Program-made: the position numbers and the translations under genes
Notes under the pieces: model-generated
Databases searched by the model: none
Seen by the model: only the letters and a program-made list of their open reading frames with translations
Told to the model about the DNA's origin: nothing
From: Adineta vaga
Taxonomy: Eukaryota; Rotifera
Reading direction: 5' to 3'
Length of the DNA: 64,000 nt
NCBI GenBank assembly: GCA_021613535.1
Contig: CP075492.1
Coordinates: 14,880,001-14,944,000 of the forward strand
Part shown: in pieces, positions 23,649 through 33,703 of the stretch
How positions within the stretch are numbered: the first letter of the stretch is position 1
Layout: each line of letters opens with the position of its first letter

Positions 23649-24036
23649 ATGCATAACTTAACAATAAGAAAGATCAACAATCTGTTACGAACAATGTCTA
23701 CAATGATTAATACGTCATGATGACACACTTTTATTTTTTTCTTCTCATCGAAGAAAAGAAAAGGTATGGCAACTCGTGAGACAACCATCTAGTCAGCTAT
23801 CATATAGAGAAAAAAATGCATTTCATAAGCGATTGAAATATGCACTTATGCACTTTGATGTGGAACTCATTTTTTAAGAGCTGAAATTTTACAGAAAATT
23901 CATTTATATAAAATAATTATTTGTTGTAATATTTACTTATTTGTTTGACTGAAAGTCAAAGTGTTTGACTGGCGACATCTAAATGTCGATACATCCATAG
24001 TGTTCAATTTTTTAATAGTTTTATCGCAATTGAAAA

Positions 24037-24366
24037 CAGAGATGGGCAAGTCATTTAGAAAAACCTTCTGTCACTTTTTCCAGATGAAGGGTATGATTTT
24101 GGTTCTCATTGGGTCAAGTCCAGCATCTTTCTAGCTGCAAATTGATATATTATGGTTAAGATGAGTGAAAATTGTTACAAGTTAATTCATGACTTATTAA
24201 AGATTTTACGGGAGTTTTCATGAAGAAAACCATTAACCATAATATATCATTTCGTAGCTAGAAAGATTCTAAACTTGATTAAATGAGAACTAAAATCATG
24301 CGCTCCATCTGGGAAAAGTAACAGAAGGTTTTTTCAGATAACTTAAAAGATGACATGCCCATTTCT
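24037..24366. mobile_element. Foldback/MITE-like element with long imperfect inverted repeats
   Basis: The left arm (about 24037-24157) and right arm (about 24231-24366) are imperfect reverse complements: both carry GATGGGCA.GTCAT at the outer end, ACCTTCTGT(C/T)ACTTTT(T/C)CCAGATG, GATTTT(G/A)GTTCTCATT, and TGATATATTATGGTTAA at the inner end. Arms differ by many substitutions and small indels, so the element is old. The roughly 70-bp spacer codes for nothing. I cannot identify a clear target-site duplication, so the superfamily is open. Confidence 0.75.
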
Positions 24367-24896
24367 GATTAGTATTCTAGAGAATATCATTATCTACTAG
24401 TTCTTGTTCTCAACCCATCACATCAACACCTCGTGTAACATCGAATTCTCAAAGATTATCAACACTCAAAACGAGTCATTGGTCGAAATTCAGAAAAGTT
24501 TATTCAGCTAAACAAGAAAACAAACCATTTGTATCAAGGTCCTTTCAATAGATTATATTCAAATCTTTAGGAATCAAGCTATTCATCGCGGATACATCAT
24601 TAATATCACGTGTACTATGTCATTGTACACACACGCCATCTGTCGAATGGAACTGGCTTTATATTGAAACTAAATATATAATTTGAAAAATGATATATTT
24701 CTAATAGTTGCTGTCATATTTTTTTCGCCGTCTTCTCTATTTGGAAATAGATGTCGCCACCCGTAGTGCATTCGTCAGTGATTGGCATTTCTAGTTCACT
24801 TTTTTCTCGACAGTGATCGGCATTTCTATTTCACTTTTTCTTCGTCAGATAACGTACTAATCAATTTCTTTCAAGTGTCCAGGTCAAGCAACGAAG

Positions 24897-25178
24897 ATGC
24901 AAGCTGATGCATCTACTTCAGCAGCGAAATATTCCATGATAACTCAACCATTGAGTTCAACGATGAATCCATTTGAAATCAAAACAACATCTAATTTACA
25001 AGTGGCATCTTCACGAAATAATTCAACTACAAAATCGGACACAGCTGAGAATATGGATTGTTCTGATTGTTGTGGTAAAATTTGTTCTGAATGTACAGGA
25101 TGTTGTAATACTACCTGTGATCCTCTTTGTAATGCTTTTTGCGCCTTATGTATCTGTTTACAATGTTGGAATCAATAA
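24897..25178 (+). CDS. Small protein with cysteine-rich C-terminus
   Basis: 93 residues. The first 55 are polar and Ser/Thr-rich (MQADASTSAAKYSMITQPLS onward). The last 40 hold 14 cysteines in dense pairs, from MDCSDCCGKICSECTGCC to CICLQCWNQ. The layout, a disordered head and a terminal Cys-rich tail, recalls the MyoD-family-inhibitor (MDFI/MDFIC) C-terminal domain, but I would not assign it on this evidence. Such tails may be palmitoylated or bind metal. There is no signal peptide. A splice acceptor-like CAG sits just upstream, so a 5' exon is possible. Confidence 0.5.
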   Translation: MQADASTSAAKYSMITQPLSSTMNPFEIKTTSNLQVASSRNNSTTKSDTAENMDCSDCCGKICSECTGCCNTTCDPLCNAFCALCICLQCWNQ

Positions 25179-25474
25179 AAAGAAGAGTCATACGATTTGA
25201 ATAACTCTCAAAACAGTATATAAATGTATATGATGTTCAAATGATAGATACTAATTTGTATCGGATATATAATTAAGATAATGCATTTGACACTGAAGAT
25301 CTACAATCACGTCAAACATTCATTTTACAGAATGTAATATATATCTTTGCTTGTCTCATTACGTACATGAATATGTCTCGTAGTAAACGGCGAACATTTA
25401 AAGTCTAAGAACACTTGCTCAGTGTCGATTAGAGTTTAATTTGCAAAGAAAATAACATTTTCACGAGTTTTTAA

Positions 25475-26210
25475 TTAATAGCATTCAGGGCCACGCGTGG
25501 GATGCGATTGTCCCATCCCACGTGGAGCCTTGTTAGCATTTATTCGAACTTTCTGCAATTCTTTTTCGTAACGAATTAGCTGAATAAAGAAACCATAATT
25601 CGGTGAAGCAAATAGACGTTGATTAAGTAAATAATCATAAGCTTCAAATAGATTATTATGATGATATCTAAAAGAATATTATCAACAGATTGTATCTTCT
25701 CCAATAACCTTTCTTTCTTTTTTTTTACTTGATTAAATAAGCAAGTGTGATCGATGATGATCGCGAGATGCCCATATGACAATGAATTAATACTTTCTCA
25801 TTGTTTTGTTGACATGAATATAAAAAATGATTTGTTTGTTCGAAATATTGTCGAATATTTGCATGAAGATTGTCCAATATATTCAACCATAAAACATTAA
25901 ATTTTTTCGTAATTAATTGTGGTAATGAACTGTTACATGTATTGATTATATGTTGAATACCAAGTTTATTGAGTATATCAATATCTGTTGCATGATTTAT
26001 ATCACCTTGATAAAGAAAATTATCGATAATCACGGATGGAATATTACCATTGAGAATAAGTTCTCTTCGTTTATCTTGAAGTTTAAGTAGACGATTCAAA
26101 TAAATTACTTCATTATCTTCAACATCAATTACATCTTTTAAATAAGCAATTCTTGCTTGATCAATGGAATCATGCGTTGCTGTACTTATATTACTATTTG
26201 TATCCGCCAT
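25475..26210 (-). CDS. Dual-specificity protein phosphatase
   Basis: Two minus-strand exons, 26210-25729 and 25667-25475, give 224 residues. The catalytic signature HCHMGISRSS holds the nucleophilic Cys and the Arg of C-x5-R, followed by SITLAYLI. The upstream general-acid region is ILDNLHANIRQYFEQTNHFL with the Asp, and GIQHIINTCN is the usual DUSP core strand. The second exon supplies the C-terminal helix (YDYLLNQRLFASPNYGFFIQ). It should remove phosphate from Tyr and Ser/Thr in the cytosol or nucleus. There is no MAPK-binding rhodanese domain, so it is an atypical small DUSP with an N-terminal helical extension. The last codons include a perfect-looking palindromic stretch around 25490-25530. 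Confidence 0.9.
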
Positions 26211-26419
26211 TTGTCTTCAAATTGTTGTTGACAACGACGACGAAAAACGTGCATTTTTGCCTTTATCGATAAAAAAAACACATCATTATTTTTTCCATTC
26301 TTTCTAGTTGAAAAGTTTTCTCTTCTAATTCTTTAAAAAGACAAAAAATAAAGGAGAGATCTCTTGACATTCTGGAATAGTTACATTAAAACGAGTAGTT
26401 TTAGATGAATTTTGTGTAA

Positions 26420-28660
26420 TTAAATATGCATATTCAGTGGTAGATAACTATGTAACCATTGAATTGATTTATCATCATTAGATTTCGTCTTATCGTTGTA
26501 ACTTACATTCAATTTCCGAAGATTAGGTATAGTTTTAATCAATTCGACAATACATAATTGATTTTCAACATCGATAGTAAGAATTTCATATTGACGACCA
26601 AGTGGTGACTTAGCCAAAACAGAACATTCAGCACTATTAAAATATCGTAGCTGAATCCTGGTTCTTGATAAAACTCCAATCGATGAATTGACGTACTGGA
26701 AATATTGAATGATGACATAGAGAAATTAATCAAATGACAAAATCGTAATGAATAAAGTTTAGATGCACGATCGATTAACGTTTGTATTTGACCATAATCT
26801 GAATCTTGATTTAAGCTTGCATCAAATGTAATCAGTTGCTCTAATCTTGGACAAGCTAACCAGAAAATATCATTGAATGAATGTTTTATTTTCAGATGAC
26901 GAACATTGACAAATTGAGCTGACACAGTTGATGAGTTTATAATGGAGTGTATAACGGGTGGATCGAAAGTTTTGGCACAAAATATTCGTTTATTTTTCAG
27001 TGTCTTAAAAGAGCTTGTAGAAATTTAAAAACATTGTGTTAAAATCAGAATTTTATGCTCTTTCTGAATATGGGTTCAAAATTTTTATAGTACTTTTGCT
27101 TTGAGAGCTATGAGTCAATCTTTTAGAAGCTCTAAAATCAAGTTTGGACAAACTTCAGTACACTAAAAATGACCCCAAGTAGCAAGAAAAATCATTTCAA
27201 ATACAGCGAATGAAAGAGCAGGTATTTCTCTATGAAATGGTCTACTACTAATTGGTTTACTACAAACTATCTGTTAATAGTGGTTATTTTACTAGGTGAT
27301 ACGTGCCAATTTTTAGCGATTTTCTCGATTACTATGGAAAATAGATTTGCAAAGTGAGCTCGATCATTCCTCAATGATTATTCTGAAATTCTTGGTTCTT
27401 ATCTCATTCTGTAGAGACAACTCTCACCTTCAATTCTATGCAAAAAAAACTATTGTTGCAAAACCCGTCAATTTTTTTCGTCCAAACTTGATTTTAGAGC
27501 CTCTAAAAGATTGACTCATAGCTCTCAAAGCAAAAGTACTATAAAAATTTTGAACCCATATTCAGAAAGAGCATAAAATTCTGATTTTAACACAATGTTT
27601 TTAAATTTCTACAAGCTCTTTTAAGACACTAAAAAATAAACGAATATTTTGTGCCAAAACTTTCGATCCACCCGTTATAAACACAACTTCTATCAGAATG
27701 ATTTGAAAGTGTTGATTTTGATCGACAACTTTCAGAATAATGAAAGGTATTGAATGCATACGGTAACGTATAGAGAGAAGACCAGAACTATTCGAGTCCA
27801 TTGGAGACCAATCACATTGAACAAGCCAACGATGTTTGATAATCCAAAACGAACTACAAAAGGTATTTAATAATTGATCAACTTGTTTATTGATATCGTT
27901 TGATCGAGAGAATTGAACAGACAGTTTCAATTGAAATATTTTGATGTTAGGAATATATTTCGTTAGACGAGTTTCCCATATATATCCATTTAACATAATA
28001 TTATGTATTTCAATTTTTAGATGATTTAGATTGGATACATTATGAAGAAGATTTTTGAGTGAGATCAATGAAAGATGTGAAATTATATTTAATGATGTAA
28101 GCAATGGGCAATGAATAGGTATTCGTTCATTTGAAAAGTGATCGATTTTATCTAGATGAAATGATTGAAGACATGGAGTATGTTTAAATAAATGACATAA
28201 ACCATCCGAATTCCAAAGAATATTTTTGATTGATAAACAATTGATTGTTTCGGATATAACTGATAGTTGATCAAACCATGTCACATGTAAAAATAAAATA
28301 TCAAGATGATACGATTGAGAAAATTGTGGAAAGTTTCTTGATAAATTTCACTGGAACAGGTCGTAAATATTTTTAGTAGCCATAAGATAAGAACATTTCA
28401 GACAAATTTGGCGTTTTGTCATCATCGAAAAGATGAAGTTTAGTAATACGATTTTGAATTGATGGAAGTTATTTTTGACAAAGGATATTAAAATCATGTT
28501 TTGATATTGAACAAAAATCCAAATGATACTGATAAAAGTTTTTGAAAATAAGTTGATCAAAACGATTGTTAAGACCATAGAATGCACGAAGTAGGTTAAC
28601 AATATCCAAGAATTCAAATAATTCAAGAAATAATTCATTAGCCAATGATTCCAATTCCAT
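26420..28660 (-). pseudogene. F-box/leucine-rich-type pseudogene, split by a mobile element
   Basis: Minus-strand gene of a family with an N-terminal F-box: MELESLANELFLELFEFLDI and LLRAFYGLNNRFDQLIFKNF (28660-28540). It continues with LRR-like text such as ILWNSDGLCHLFKHTPCLQS and LTSLNIISHLSLISLKNLL (28284-27700) and, beyond an insertion, VNVRHLKIKHSFNDIFWLAC (26910 onward). Breaks: an in-frame TAA after NILCQK near 28470, a frame change near 28330, and the 730-bp element at 26950-27679. The last residues of the open frame before the element (from about ITGGSKVLAQN) are encoded by the element itself. F-box proteins recruit targets to SCF ubiquitin ligases; this copy is unlikely to do so. 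Confidence 0.75.
26950..27679. mobile_element. 730-bp non-autonomous TIR element (MITE) with about 200-bp terminal inverted repeats
   Basis: The ends read TATAACGGGTGGATCGAAAG and its reverse complement. Arms 26950-27149 and 27480-27679 pair over about 200 bp with only about two mismatches (a C/T near 26999 and an A/G near 27128), so the insertion is young or the arms are homogenised. The interior of about 330 bp is AT-rich with no ORF, so it must be moved in trans. The TA at each end fits a TA target-site duplication, hence Tc1/mariner-type, but the TA could also be part of the repeat. It interrupts an F-box pseudogene. Confidence 0.88.
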
Positions 28661-29477
28661 TTGTGTATGTCTTTTAAGAAAGCAAATAAGTGTACGAGTG
28701 TACTTGTGATCAGAATATTTATAGTATTCTGTTTCAGATCATGGCGAACGTTAACCATTGATGTGTACCTAAGAACAGCAAAAGCACTTTTTTTTTATAA
28801 AAAAAAGATCACAATGGCCATGCTCTCTACTCTGATATTGTTTTCTTAGTTTTTTTCGATAAACGAAACAAACCAAAAGATATGAGTATTCGTCTATCGC
28901 TCCATACATTCTGTGCGTAGCTTTGCAATCAAGTAGAAAAATTGAGTGTAAAATTTTCTTCGATGTCAAAGTCACTTCAATTTATTAAAGATTACATTTC
29001 AAAAATAGAACAGGTCACTCTGACATAGTTCATTCGCATTTTTTCACGCAGAAGAAATTATTCGAAATACGAATTATAAGATATATTTAGTATCATATTT
29101 CTCAGCTAATTAAGAAGTTTGTAGTTGACGTACACATACAATTTCATCTCATAAATAAAATCACTATGAAAATAAATATTAATTTTAAGTTAATATAATG
29201 AAAATTCATTTGTATTCTTACTAATTTCAACAAAACTTTCTTCTCTCATCGAATTATTGTCCTAATGATAAAGAAACATTAGTAAAGATTTTCTCACAGC
29301 ATTTTTCTTCATCTCAAAAGAGAAACAAAAATCACATTCGACAGTTTTTTAGAGATTAGCAAAATGATTTCACAGACGTTTTTCTCTTAGTAAGAGTTCT
29401 GCATTAAATGTTATGTTTCTGTTAACAATATTTCAACTATTGCATTTATATATTTTAAAAATTCGAAAAGAGAAAAA
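28661..29477. other. Intergenic
   Basis: About 800 bases upstream of the F-box pseudogene and downstream of the arrestin-domain gene. AT-rich; short ORFs here have low-complexity Lys/Phe/Ser composition and no support. Confidence 0.5.
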
Positions 29478-30512
29478 CTATTTAATATTTTGTATAACAG
29501 TTTCATAATCCGGCGGTTGATCAGTATGTGAAGGACATGAAATAATTGACGGATTCAAGGATGGTTGCTGTTGTTGATTGAGATCAAAATAGGGTTCTGT
29601 TCCTAATATAATTGGTACTTCTACATGAAAATTAGTAAACATTCCTTGAACTTTAACAGAAAATTTCAGCCTATAACGAAGATGAACATCAGCAATAGAT
29701 TGAAGACCACCTTGAAAATCATACGATGGAGGTAATTGAATAGCAGGAATATTCACTGAAAAGATTTCTTGTATGTGTTCATCATTACGATCAATAATAT
29801 TTGGTAATGTTATTTCCAATATAGTTGATTCACGTGAATTACATCTAATTTGAAATGATTGTAAGATTAATAGATCGATAGATTGAATGAGTACTCTTCG
29901 AGGATTTGAAAATTCAAAAGTAGCGATCAATAGTTCACCAGGAACGAATCCTATTTTATTTAAAGTTCCTTTGAAATTGATTTCTTTTCGATTTTGATTT
30001 CCGAATAAAGTTGTTCGTAAACATTGTGGATTTCGTAAAAGATTAACGCATGGAAATACAGTTATATATTTAGTTTCTTTTGTATTTAGTTTGTACCATG
30101 GTTTTACAATAACAACTTGAAGATAATATCGAACATGAGGATATGACTGTGGAAGATTAATTGTTGGTGGAATAAGATCAGATAATAAGATTTGAAATGG
30201 CCATGAATATTGTCCTTGTTCATAAATAAGTTTTTCTTGTCCGTCTGATAGTTTGGCAAAGGTAATTCGTGCAAAATAAAAAGGTATATGATGATATTCA
30301 GTATATGTTGTTGTTTGACCACGACCATTTGAAACAGTTCGAGTTGTTACATAACCAATTTCACCTGTTAATGCTATATAGATTTCATTTGCTTCTAATT
30401 TCCCTTCGATTACATTCAATTGAACAGTACCAGAAACAGATTCACCACCATAATAAAATGAAATAGTTCGATCAAGATTAATCACGATTCCATTACTAAA
30501 ACCACAACCCAT
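29478..30512 (-). CDS. Arrestin-domain-containing protein (ARRDC/alpha-arrestin-like)
   Basis: Intact single-exon gene of 344 residues. Arrestin N-like domain: ISFYYGGESVSGTVQLNVIE, the usual 'G.V.G.V' start of alpha-arrestins, with YSWPFQILLSDLIPPTINLP and YPHVRYYLQVVIVKPWYKLN. The arrestin C-like domain follows from GFVPGELLIATFEFSNPR to HLRYRLKFSVKVQGMFTNFH. The tail carries a PPDY motif (DQPPDYETVIQ), the PPxY type that binds WW domains of NEDD4-family ubiquitin ligases. Expected role: adaptor linking membrane receptors or transporters to ubiquitination and endocytosis. A broken paralogue lies at 12340-13080. Confidence 0.9.
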   Translation of the reverse strand: MGCGFSNGIVINLDRTISFYYGGESVSGTVQLNVIEGKLEANEIYIALTGEIGYVTTRTVSNGRGQTTTYTEYHHIPFYFARITFAKLSDGQEKLIYEQGQYSWPFQILLSDLIPPTINLPQSYPHVRYYLQVVIVKPWYKLNTKETKYITVFPCVNLLRNPQCLRTTLFGNQNRKEINFKGTLNKIGFVPGELLIATFEFSNPRRVLIQSIDLLILQSFQIRCNSRESTILEITLPNIIDRNDEHIQEIFSVNIPAIQLPPSYDFQGGLQSIADVHLRYRLKFSVKVQGMFTNFHVEVPIILGTEPYFDLNQQQQPSLNPSIISCPSHTDQPPDYETVIQNIK

Positions 30513-31362
30513 TTTGAAAGTTTTATAAATAATGTTTAGAATAAGTTTTGATTTGTTGTGTATTGATAAAACTTCACGACCTTTTCAGCATGCGATTTTT
30601 CTGCTTCTTTGAGTAAATAACATCTTTTCATGGAAGCAAAAAATAGGTGCTTGAATGTATATAACAGATAGAAAGCATTTTTTTCTTCATCAAGAAAATA
30701 GAATCTCCCGACGACGAAGATGAATGAGTATCTTCAAGCATACGTTCATAAAGGAAAAGAAAAAAAGACGTCCGTCTTAATTTCAGTCTGTAATTCACAT
30801 TGAATCCATTATTTTTATCGGTTTTGAAAAGAAAAAAAATGAAGAAATCATATATCTTAGTATGAGTAATCGTGATAATATAAGAAAATTCAATGATTAA
30901 AACATTTTCTTTTTCGGATTTTTTTAGAAGATTTTCCATACATGACAATCAACGGTGTTATAAAAACACATTTAATCTTTTTTTTTCTACTTTGAAAATG
31001 TTTTCTGATATTTAATAAATAATATTTGTTAAAAATACTAACTAAACATGAATTTTATCAAAAATATAATCTTTTCTATGATTCACTGAAAATCCTTGAG
31101 TTTTACTGATAAAGTAGTTATTCATCATGATTTCATCTATGTTGACAATCTTACAACTATAAACTGCGCTCTAAAAATTATGATGCACGCAGTGAAACAT
31201 TATCTTTTTCGTATCTTACCCGCCTTCAAGATACACAATACTGTATGCTCATATCCTTTGTTGACTAAGATAACTATGTAAAATTTGTCTTTATAAATAC
31301 AATTTCCATCTTTCTTACCTTTGCATAGTAGTAAGTAATTTGTCTGAAGAATTTCATATACA
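30513..31362. other. Intergenic, divergent promoters
   Basis: About 850 bases between the minus-strand arrestin gene and the plus-strand claudin-like gene, so it should contain both promoters. Two low-complexity ORFs in it (30628-30948 minus and 31096-31281 plus) show no recognisable domain and are not called. Confidence 0.5.
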
Positions 31363-31961
31363 ATGGGGTTTAATCCACGTTTATTATGTATTGTTGCTGC
31401 CGGTCTCTTTGGTCTTGCATGTTTATTCTATATTCTTAGTAACGCTCTTCCTTCATGGTATGTATATTCATACGAAATCTTTCAAATTGATTGAGTAGAA
31501 AACCATTTTATAATAAGTAAATTATTTCTTTTAGGGCTACATCTAGTGGAACTGGAGAATCGCTTTCGTTCGGCCTTTGGCAAGGCTGTGTTACAATTTT
31601 AAACCAAAAAACATGTCTTGCTATACAATGTTCCACAACAGAAGGCTTCACTCCCTGTGCAAAACTTTATGCGGCCCGAGCTTTTGTTACCATAGCTTGT
31701 CTTATGGCGGCTGTTACAGTTGTTATTCTTTTACTAAATGCTCGAAATCAAGATATATCAAATAAAACATTATTGATGGGAACGAAAGCTCTTGCATTCT
31801 TTTGTCTTTTGATGGGAATTATTGGAGTAGCGGTTGGTATCAGTGCTTATATGGTTGGTGACAGTCGAGTTAAACCTAGTTTAGGTGTCGGTGCTATATT
31901 AGGAATTATTGGTATTGTTGTCAATCTAGCTGGTGCTATTGTAACAGTTCTAATTCGATAA
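31363..31961 (+). CDS. Claudin/PMP22-like four-transmembrane protein
   Basis: Two exons, 31363-31457 and 31535-31961, give 173 residues; the intron (GTATGT..TTAG) splits the Trp codon of LPSW. Four hydrophobic segments: CIVAAGLFGLACLFYILSNA; FVTIACLMAAVTVVILLLNA; ALAFFCLLMGIIGVAVGISA; and LGVGAILGIIGIVVNLAGA. Between the first two lies an extracellular loop with W...GLWQGC...C, the claudin-family signature (W-GLW-C-C). Claudins and PMP22 relatives form or regulate cell junctions. The final tail is only a few residues, with no PDZ-binding motif. Confidence 0.75.
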
Positions 31962-32231
31962 AACGTTTTTAATGATTAGAACGTGATTTTTTTTCTGTCC
32001 ATTTTTGATTGAATAATAAAATGATATCTTCTAATGGAAATTTGAATTTGTTTCTATTGTAATACGAATGATTCTTTCTACAAAAAAATATTCACACTAT
32101 CGTTGTTGTTCTTCTTCTATACATAAAACTTGTGATTGGTTTGTTATGCATGAATGAAAAGCACGTGCATCATTGTTTAGTAAGAATAAATATTCTCATC
32201 ATATTTCGATTATTTATTGTATACAATTGCA

Positions 32232-33315
32232 ATGGCGTATAGTTCGAATAAAGATCATCCATGGTTTGAAATTTGTCATTCACGTCCATCAGCAAAATAT
32301 CAAGTCTTTATATTTCCAGCAGCTGGTACTCCAGGTATATATGATTGAATATTTCTGATCCCTTTTAACTAAAAAATTTCTTAGGTCAATTTTATAAAGA
32401 TTGGGATCGAAATTTTCCTCAGTATGAATTTTCTGTTGTTATCTATCCTGGACGAGCGAAACGTCTTGGCGAACCATTTCTTACCACGATTAAAGAATAT
32501 CTAATTCAATTACATCGAGAACTTCTTCCATATATAACTAAACCATGTATTTTTATTGGACATAGGTAAATTTCTGGTTTCTTTTTTATTCAAAATGATG
32601 TTTTCATTTATTGTCATATTTTAGTGTTGGAACAATAATTAGTTTTGCATTCGCCAGACATATGATTCAAACAAGAAACCAAGGAGATTTAATAAAATTA
32701 TTGATTGAAATGGCAAGAGGACCACCACATCTAGAAGGTTGACATAGATTATTAGGAAAAGAAAATAGTCTACCTCTTTTTCAGATGTGGACAAGTCATT
32801 TACTTTGATGAGTGATACTGAACTTGTGGAAGATTTAAAACGAATATCAGGTTGACTAACTTCTTTTTTCTTTTATAGGAATTTCTCATTTTCCTATAGA
32901 TCCAAAAGCAAGAGATGTATACGATTACAAACCATTTGTTGAAATGATCATTCCAATGTTACAAGCTGATGCAAAAGTTTGTGCAATCTCTCGTGAGAAA
33001 TCTCTGATTTAAAAATTTTCTTCTTTAGATTGGTGATGTTTTAATTCCATCAAATCCAATCAATATTCCAATTCTCGTGTATGGCGGTGAAAAAGAAGAA
33101 AATTTGACAGAATCAATTTTAAATCGGTAAAAACAAACAAATAATTATATTTATGAAAGATTGTAAGAAAATCTTTTAGATGGATTGAATTAACTACAGT
33201 CAAAGATCTCTTTCGTGTTCGAATGTTTCCTGGTCATCATAATTTTCATTCGGAACATCCTGATGAAGTTTTACGATGTCTCAAAGAAGATTTTAATCAA
33301 ATATTCAAAACCTAA
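32232..33315 (+). CDS. Type II (external) thioesterase of NRPS/PKS/FAS type
   Basis: Seven short exons (32232-32334, 32385-32565, 32625-32737, 32785-32850, 32879-32976, 33029-33126, 33180-33315) join in frame to 264 residues, right for the GrsT/OLAH family. FPAAGTPGQFYKDW near the N-terminus is the oxyanion-side motif. The nucleophile elbow GHSVG is assembled across the exon 2/3 junction. MARGPPHLED matches the substrate-lid boundary. PILVYGGEKEE carries the acidic position, and FPGHHNFH the catalytic His. These alpha/beta hydrolases release acyl or aminoacyl chains from carrier proteins and proofread stalled synthetases. No synthetase lies in this window, so the partner is unknown. The family is mainly bacterial; horizontal acquisition followed by intron gain is the likely history. 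Its exons are too short for ordinary ORF calling. Confidence 0.88.
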
Positions 33316-33703
33316 TTTTCTTTTTTCAAGAGTAACTCTATACCGATGTCTTCTTCTTTGCATGTTACACTTTATTTTCTCACATTAATCAGCAAGGATC
33401 ATGTTGACAACATAAATTGTGAATACGTTACAGTCCCCTGAGGAATAACGTCTATCTATTCGATCTTAATTGAGATTTCCTTTCTCATTCTTCTTATTAT
33501 TTTTTAATTAGTATTTATTCCAGTGAATACATCGGTACTTCATCATTCGGAACTAATTTAGCTGATCTTTTCAGACAACCTTGTTCGGATATGGTTTTTG
33601 TTTTTATTTTGAAAATGAAATAAAATCTCTTGAGAAAAATTTCCACCGAGACAAAAAATCTTTACTGTTAATATACAAAGGAACAAGAGAAGAAAAACAT
33701 TCG

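Noticed and set aside
24770-24850. Direct repeat of a TTGGCATTTCTAGTTCAC-like unit upstream of the Cys-rich gene
   Set aside because: Two imperfect units of about 36 bp only; too little to call a regulatory array or CRISPR-like structure.
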